Shown here: positions 61,185 through 64,000 of the stretch, in pieces | Position numbering within the stretch: the first letter of the stretch is position 1 | Layout: each line of letters starts with the position of its first letter | Origin: Paracrocinitomix sp040880585 | GTDB taxonomy: Bacteria > Bacteroidota > Bacteroidia > Flavobacteriales_D > Crocinitomicaceae | Direction of reading: 5' to 3' | Assembly (NCBI GenBank): GCA_040880585.1 | Contig: JBBDID010000054.1 | Span: forward strand, 12,019 to 76,018 | DNA: 64,000 bases | Notes under the pieces: model-generated | The model's input: only the letters and a program-made list of their open reading frames with translations | Databases searched by the model: none | Told to the model about the DNA's origin: nothing | Translations under genes and position numbers: made by a program

Positions 61185-61601
61185 TTACATCTCAAGCGCA
61201 CTTGAATACTCATTATTGTTAAATGCAGAGTCTAAGATCAATGAACACTTCCTTATATCTACATCATGTTTAACTTCAAGGGCATTGTTTTTATCAAGTC
61301 TTTGTGTCGGACTTAGGTAAAACTCCACCTCTTTAGAGATTAAAGACCGAATTATTAGCAAAACAATGGATGCTAACTTATGATCGGACTCAATTTTAAT
61401 AACAAATCCGTGGTCGAAGACTGAAATGGTTAAATTTTCTCCCATAATTTTCGAATAGATGGTTGATTTTTCCTCATTTATTGTTTCGATACCAGCAACA
61501 ATTGAGCACTTTTCAAGTTCGTTTTTTAAATCCAAAACAAACTTTTCCAAACTGTTTTTACCCATTAGTCCAGTTTCATTAAAAATGTAATAATCTGTCA
61601 T
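61185..61601 (-). CDS. Putative immunity protein of the large toxin
   Basis: A 138-residue soluble protein (MTDYYIFNETGLMGKNSLEKF, FDHGFVIKIESDHKLASIVLL). It starts 4 nt after the large toxin's stop and is unrelated to the 150-residue paralogues, consistent with a different toxin tip. No named family recognised; assignment rests on position and size. Confidence 0.7.
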   Translation of the reverse strand: MTDYYIFNETGLMGKNSLEKFVLDLKNELEKCSIVAGIETINEEKSTIYSKIMGENLTISVFDHGFVIKIESDHKLASIVLLIIRSLISKEVEFYLSPTQRLDKNNALEVKHDVDIRKCSLILDSAFNNNEYSSALEM

Positions 61602-61605
61602 AATC

Positions 61606-64000
61606 TTATGGCCACGTAACCGTTATAATTTCCAAATTAAATTCATATTTCTTTGCTAGCTCTGCGAATAACTTTTCGCTATCTGTGCTAGCATTACTTA
61701 GGTATATTATAAGCTTGTTCGCAGGATTATCATCAGAATTAATAATCTCACTATATCTTCTAAATTCGTCTTCTAAATCACCATATAAAAATGGTTTTTC
61801 TTGATAGCTGGAAAAAGTATAGAATGTACCTGGATTATGCTTCGCATCTATTAGTGCTTGAGATGTATTATTTACACCATCTGCCCATATTTTCTCCCCG
61901 GCACCGACTGCCTCATATTGAATATCATCTCCAGTAACATGCTTTTCGAATTGTCCATCAACGATATCTTTGCGCGGATTGATCTTAGTATTGAGTTGAG
62001 TTACCCAGTTTGAAAATTCATTCTCAATCTGCTCCTGAACATCATTCAATATCTGAACCTGCCCGGCTTTATCATTTTGTTTGCCAATGAATGAATACTG
62101 CGCAGCTTCATCCATTTTTCCGGCATCAATGTAAGATTGAAGCCTGAGCACATCTGCATCACTTATATCCGGATGAACTTTATATTGAAACCTGACACGA
62201 TTAACAACAACATCAACCGTTTCTATAATGTAACTGCCACCTTCTTTTCTTAGGATGTGTTTAACGCCTGAGTTAATCACGTTTTTACTCAGATTAACAG
62301 TTCCACCACCAACACCTATCAGAAAAATAGTTGAGGCATAAGTTGCTGACATTTCTGTGTTACCTCTGCACGAAGAATAAACAAAACCTAAGCCATCTGT
62401 AATGATATCCAGTCCAACAAATCCTAAGAACACCCCTGTGACATCCAAAGAAGTAAATACTGCATTATCCAACACCTGCCAACCGTAGGCTTCTCTGTTC
62501 CAAGTGTACTCATTGGCTGGTTCAGAATAACTGGTTTCAGTATGAGACACCTCAAATACATCCAAATAATTTGAGTACTTTTTAAAGGCTCTTTTGTAGA
62601 TATAATCCTTTGTTTCTTCAAGATTTTGTACGATATACTGATCTTTAAAAGAAAATTTATCCGCTTCCGGTGGTGTGAACTCCTGAAAAGAAAAAGGGTC
62701 AGCATCTTCTAACAGATCAAACAGCTGCGATCGTTTAGTTGCCTTCATCATTCCAAGTACCTTGGCCGTTTCAGGCCCAGCATCAATATTAGGATCACCA
62801 CTCATTGACTCCACATCATCCTTATGATTTTGAATCAACACTTCAACATCTGAATAGACAGTGTTTTTATAGAGTTTGATGTAGCAGTTTTGTTGGTATC
62901 CTGATACGATATCGTCATAAACATTGATGTTGACAGAGTAATTCGGATGCAAGATTCCTTCGTAAACTACAACCCTCTTTTCAGTATTTTTAAACACTTT
63001 GTCTATGAATTCTCTCAGGACAACAGGTCCGTAACTTAACCAATCTGCTTCGGTAATAACATTGTTGAATTTTGTGGAAGATATTTCAGCAGTATTCAGT
63101 TTAGCATTCTGGCCAAAATGAAGCCCAGGCATGGTGTACATGTAACTGACATTTCCAAAAGTGAATTTTTTGTACGGGATAGTAATAAGTATATCATCAT
63201 CTCCAAGGTTAGATTGCAGATAAACTTTCTTTGCCAGCTCATGCCAATGATCTTCATTTCGGCTGATCATATTTTGCGATATTGCTACTACAACAAATCG
63301 TCTACCACTATTGAAATCATTGAACGCAAAAATTCTGTCTTCTTGTTTTTCATCCAGAAAACCGGGGTATTGAGCACTGTTTACTTTCTGCGATAAATCT
63401 GATATCAGGGTCTGATCAGAATGCATGGATGAATGAAGTTCAGTATTATTAGAAGACAAGTAAGCATCAACAGTTTCTGAGTGATTCTCACTAAAAAATG
63501 TTTCACTGAACTGGGGGAAGCATTCATCACAATCAAAAGTTAAAATCTGTGAATCACCCGGGAACCTGATCTCATTCATGCTGCATTCCATGATGACTTT
63601 TGTTGCCATTGAAGTATCTAAGTCAGGATGAGCTGCTATATCTAGAGGAGTTCCCGTTTCAATGGGTTCAGATTTTAAATAATAACCTAAAAAAGGATTT
63701 TGAAGGCTATTATCGAATTTTACTACATATTGCTGTCCATTGTATAAAAATCCTTCAAGTGCTCCACGTGCTATAGGGTTTTCTTCTAAATCAGTATAAA
63801 ATCTGTTTGCTTGTGCTCCCGGAACTTTTGATAAATCAACAATTCCACCAACAGGGTCATAGAAAATTGAATACGTATTTACCTGAGCAATAACATAGGG
63901 ATCACAAATGGGTCTTACAAAGGTTCCTGTAGCATCAAACACAGCCCCATCCTCCGCATCATCAAAAATACTCCACGTCAAATTAAAATGCTGAATTTCA
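61606..64000 (-). CDS. Large polymorphic toxin with REase-fold C-terminus (5' end outside window)
   Basis: The frame is open to the window edge (EIQHFNLTWSIFDDAEDG), so the N-terminus and secretion signal are not seen. About 795 residues are present: an uncharacterised beta-rich region, a hydrophobic stretch near residues 555-600 (LGFVGLDIITDGLGFV), the pre-toxin block HILRKEGG...QVQ, and a C-terminal toxin tip. GEKIWADGVNNTSQALIDAKHN has the D...(I)DAK spacing of restriction-endonuclease-fold toxins, so DNase activity is likely. Export route unknown; T9SS is possible because the genome encodes T9SS substrates. Confidence 0.8.
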   Translation of the reverse strand, partial: EIQHFNLTWSIFDDAEDGAVFDATGTFVRPICDPYVIAQVNTYSIFYDPVGGIVDLSKVPGAQANRFYTDLEENPIARGALEGFLYNGQQYVVKFDNSLQNPFLGYYLKSEPIETGTPLDIAAHPDLDTSMATKVIMECSMNEIRFPGDSQILTFDCDECFPQFSETFFSENHSETVDAYLSSNNTELHSSMHSDQTLISDLSQKVNSAQYPGFLDEKQEDRIFAFNDFNSGRRFVVVAISQNMISRNEDHWHELAKKVYLQSNLGDDDILITIPYKKFTFGNVSYMYTMPGLHFGQNAKLNTAEISSTKFNNVITEADWLSYGPVVLREFIDKVFKNTEKRVVVYEGILHPNYSVNINVYDDIVSGYQQNCYIKLYKNTVYSDVEVLIQNHKDDVESMSGDPNIDAGPETAKVLGMMKATKRSQLFDLLEDADPFSFQEFTPPEADKFSFKDQYIVQNLEETKDYIYKRAFKKYSNYLDVFEVSHTETSYSEPANEYTWNREAYGWQVLDNAVFTSLDVTGVFLGFVGLDIITDGLGFVYSSCRGNTEMSATYASTIFLIGVGGGTVNLSKNVINSGVKHILRKEGGSYIIETVDVVVNRVRFQYKVHPDISDADVLRLQSYIDAGKMDEAAQYSFIGKQNDKAGQVQILNDVQEQIENEFSNWVTQLNTKINPRKDIVDGQFEKHVTGDDIQYEAVGAGEKIWADGVNNTSQALIDAKHNPGTFYTFSSYQEKPFLYGDLEDEFRRYSEIINSDDNPANKLIIYLSNASTDSEKLFAELAKKYEFNLEIITVTWP
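62051..62264 (-). repeat. 214-bp pre-toxin repeat, parent copy
   Basis: Matches 60743-60956 with offset 1308 and no difference seen by eye. Marks where toxin tips can be swapped. Confidence 0.92.

Overview
The window looks like a chromosomal segment of an AT-rich member of the Bacteroidota, most likely the Flavobacteriales or a neighbouring order. The evidence is a type IX secretion (T9SS) C-terminal sorting domain, a DUF3276/PUR-type nucleic-acid-binding protein, MtaB and RlmD, a GH92 mannosidase, a CarboxypepD_reg-type TonB-dependent receptor, and several promoters of the Bacteroidota type (TTG or TTTG, about 19-23 nt, TAnnTTTG) with no clear Shine-Dalgarno sequences. No rRNA, tRNA or CRISPR array was recognised.

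Layout. 1-4.8 kb (minus): an exopolysaccharide operon with an asparagine synthetase (TTG start), a GT4 glycosyltransferase, a Wza-like export lipoprotein and a Wzc/GumC-like chain-length protein that leaves the window. 4.8-11.6 kb: PBP4-type DD-carboxypeptidase, an alpha/beta hydrolase, then a tightly overlapped operon of a small lipoprotein, an RPE-like TIM barrel fused to CBS domains, DAHP synthase, a KdsC-like phosphatase and miaA, followed by a PUR protein. 11.6-25.5 kb: mostly housekeeping and hypothetical genes (mtaB, rocD, YigZ, an M42-like peptidase, a Dph6-like ATPase, a secreted nuclease, a DUF4105/Lnb protein, a TPMT-type methyltransferase), broken by foldback repeats and a rhuM fragment bounded by a 65-bp duplication. 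25.4-28.0 kb: a small metal-handling island (ArsR regulator with visible operator, MerTP fusion, GDCCVxC protein, peroxiredoxin-like lipoprotein) flanked by 160-bp direct repeats and containing duplicated gene stubs. 28-35.4 kb: rlmD, a CocE-like hydrolase, a LytTR two-component pair and ychF. 35.4-43 kb (minus): a T9SS-secreted Omp28-like protein, then a second polysaccharide block (epimerase, second AsnB, GT4, WcaF-like acetyltransferase, GT2). 43-48.5 kb: a sugar-use cluster (FucP-like MFS, ROK kinase, GH92). 48.6 kb: an IS transposase remnant. 48.9-54.9 kb: a likely metal-uptake operon (DUF4856, imelysin, HTTM, TonB receptor). 55-57.7 kb: a threonine/serine dehydratase and two small-to-medium hypothetical genes.

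57.7-64.0 kb (minus): a polymorphic-toxin locus. A large toxin, truncated at the window edge, with a putative REase-fold C-terminus and adjacent immunity gene is followed by an orphan module. The orphan repeats 214 bp of the parent pre-toxin region, apparently without mismatch, but carries a different toxin domain and its own signal peptide. Downstream are three paralogous immunity genes interleaved with a toxin-tip fragment and two C-terminal toxin stubs. This array, the metal island with its scars, and the epimerase-CBS/DAHP synthase/KdsC operon are the most interesting parts of the window.
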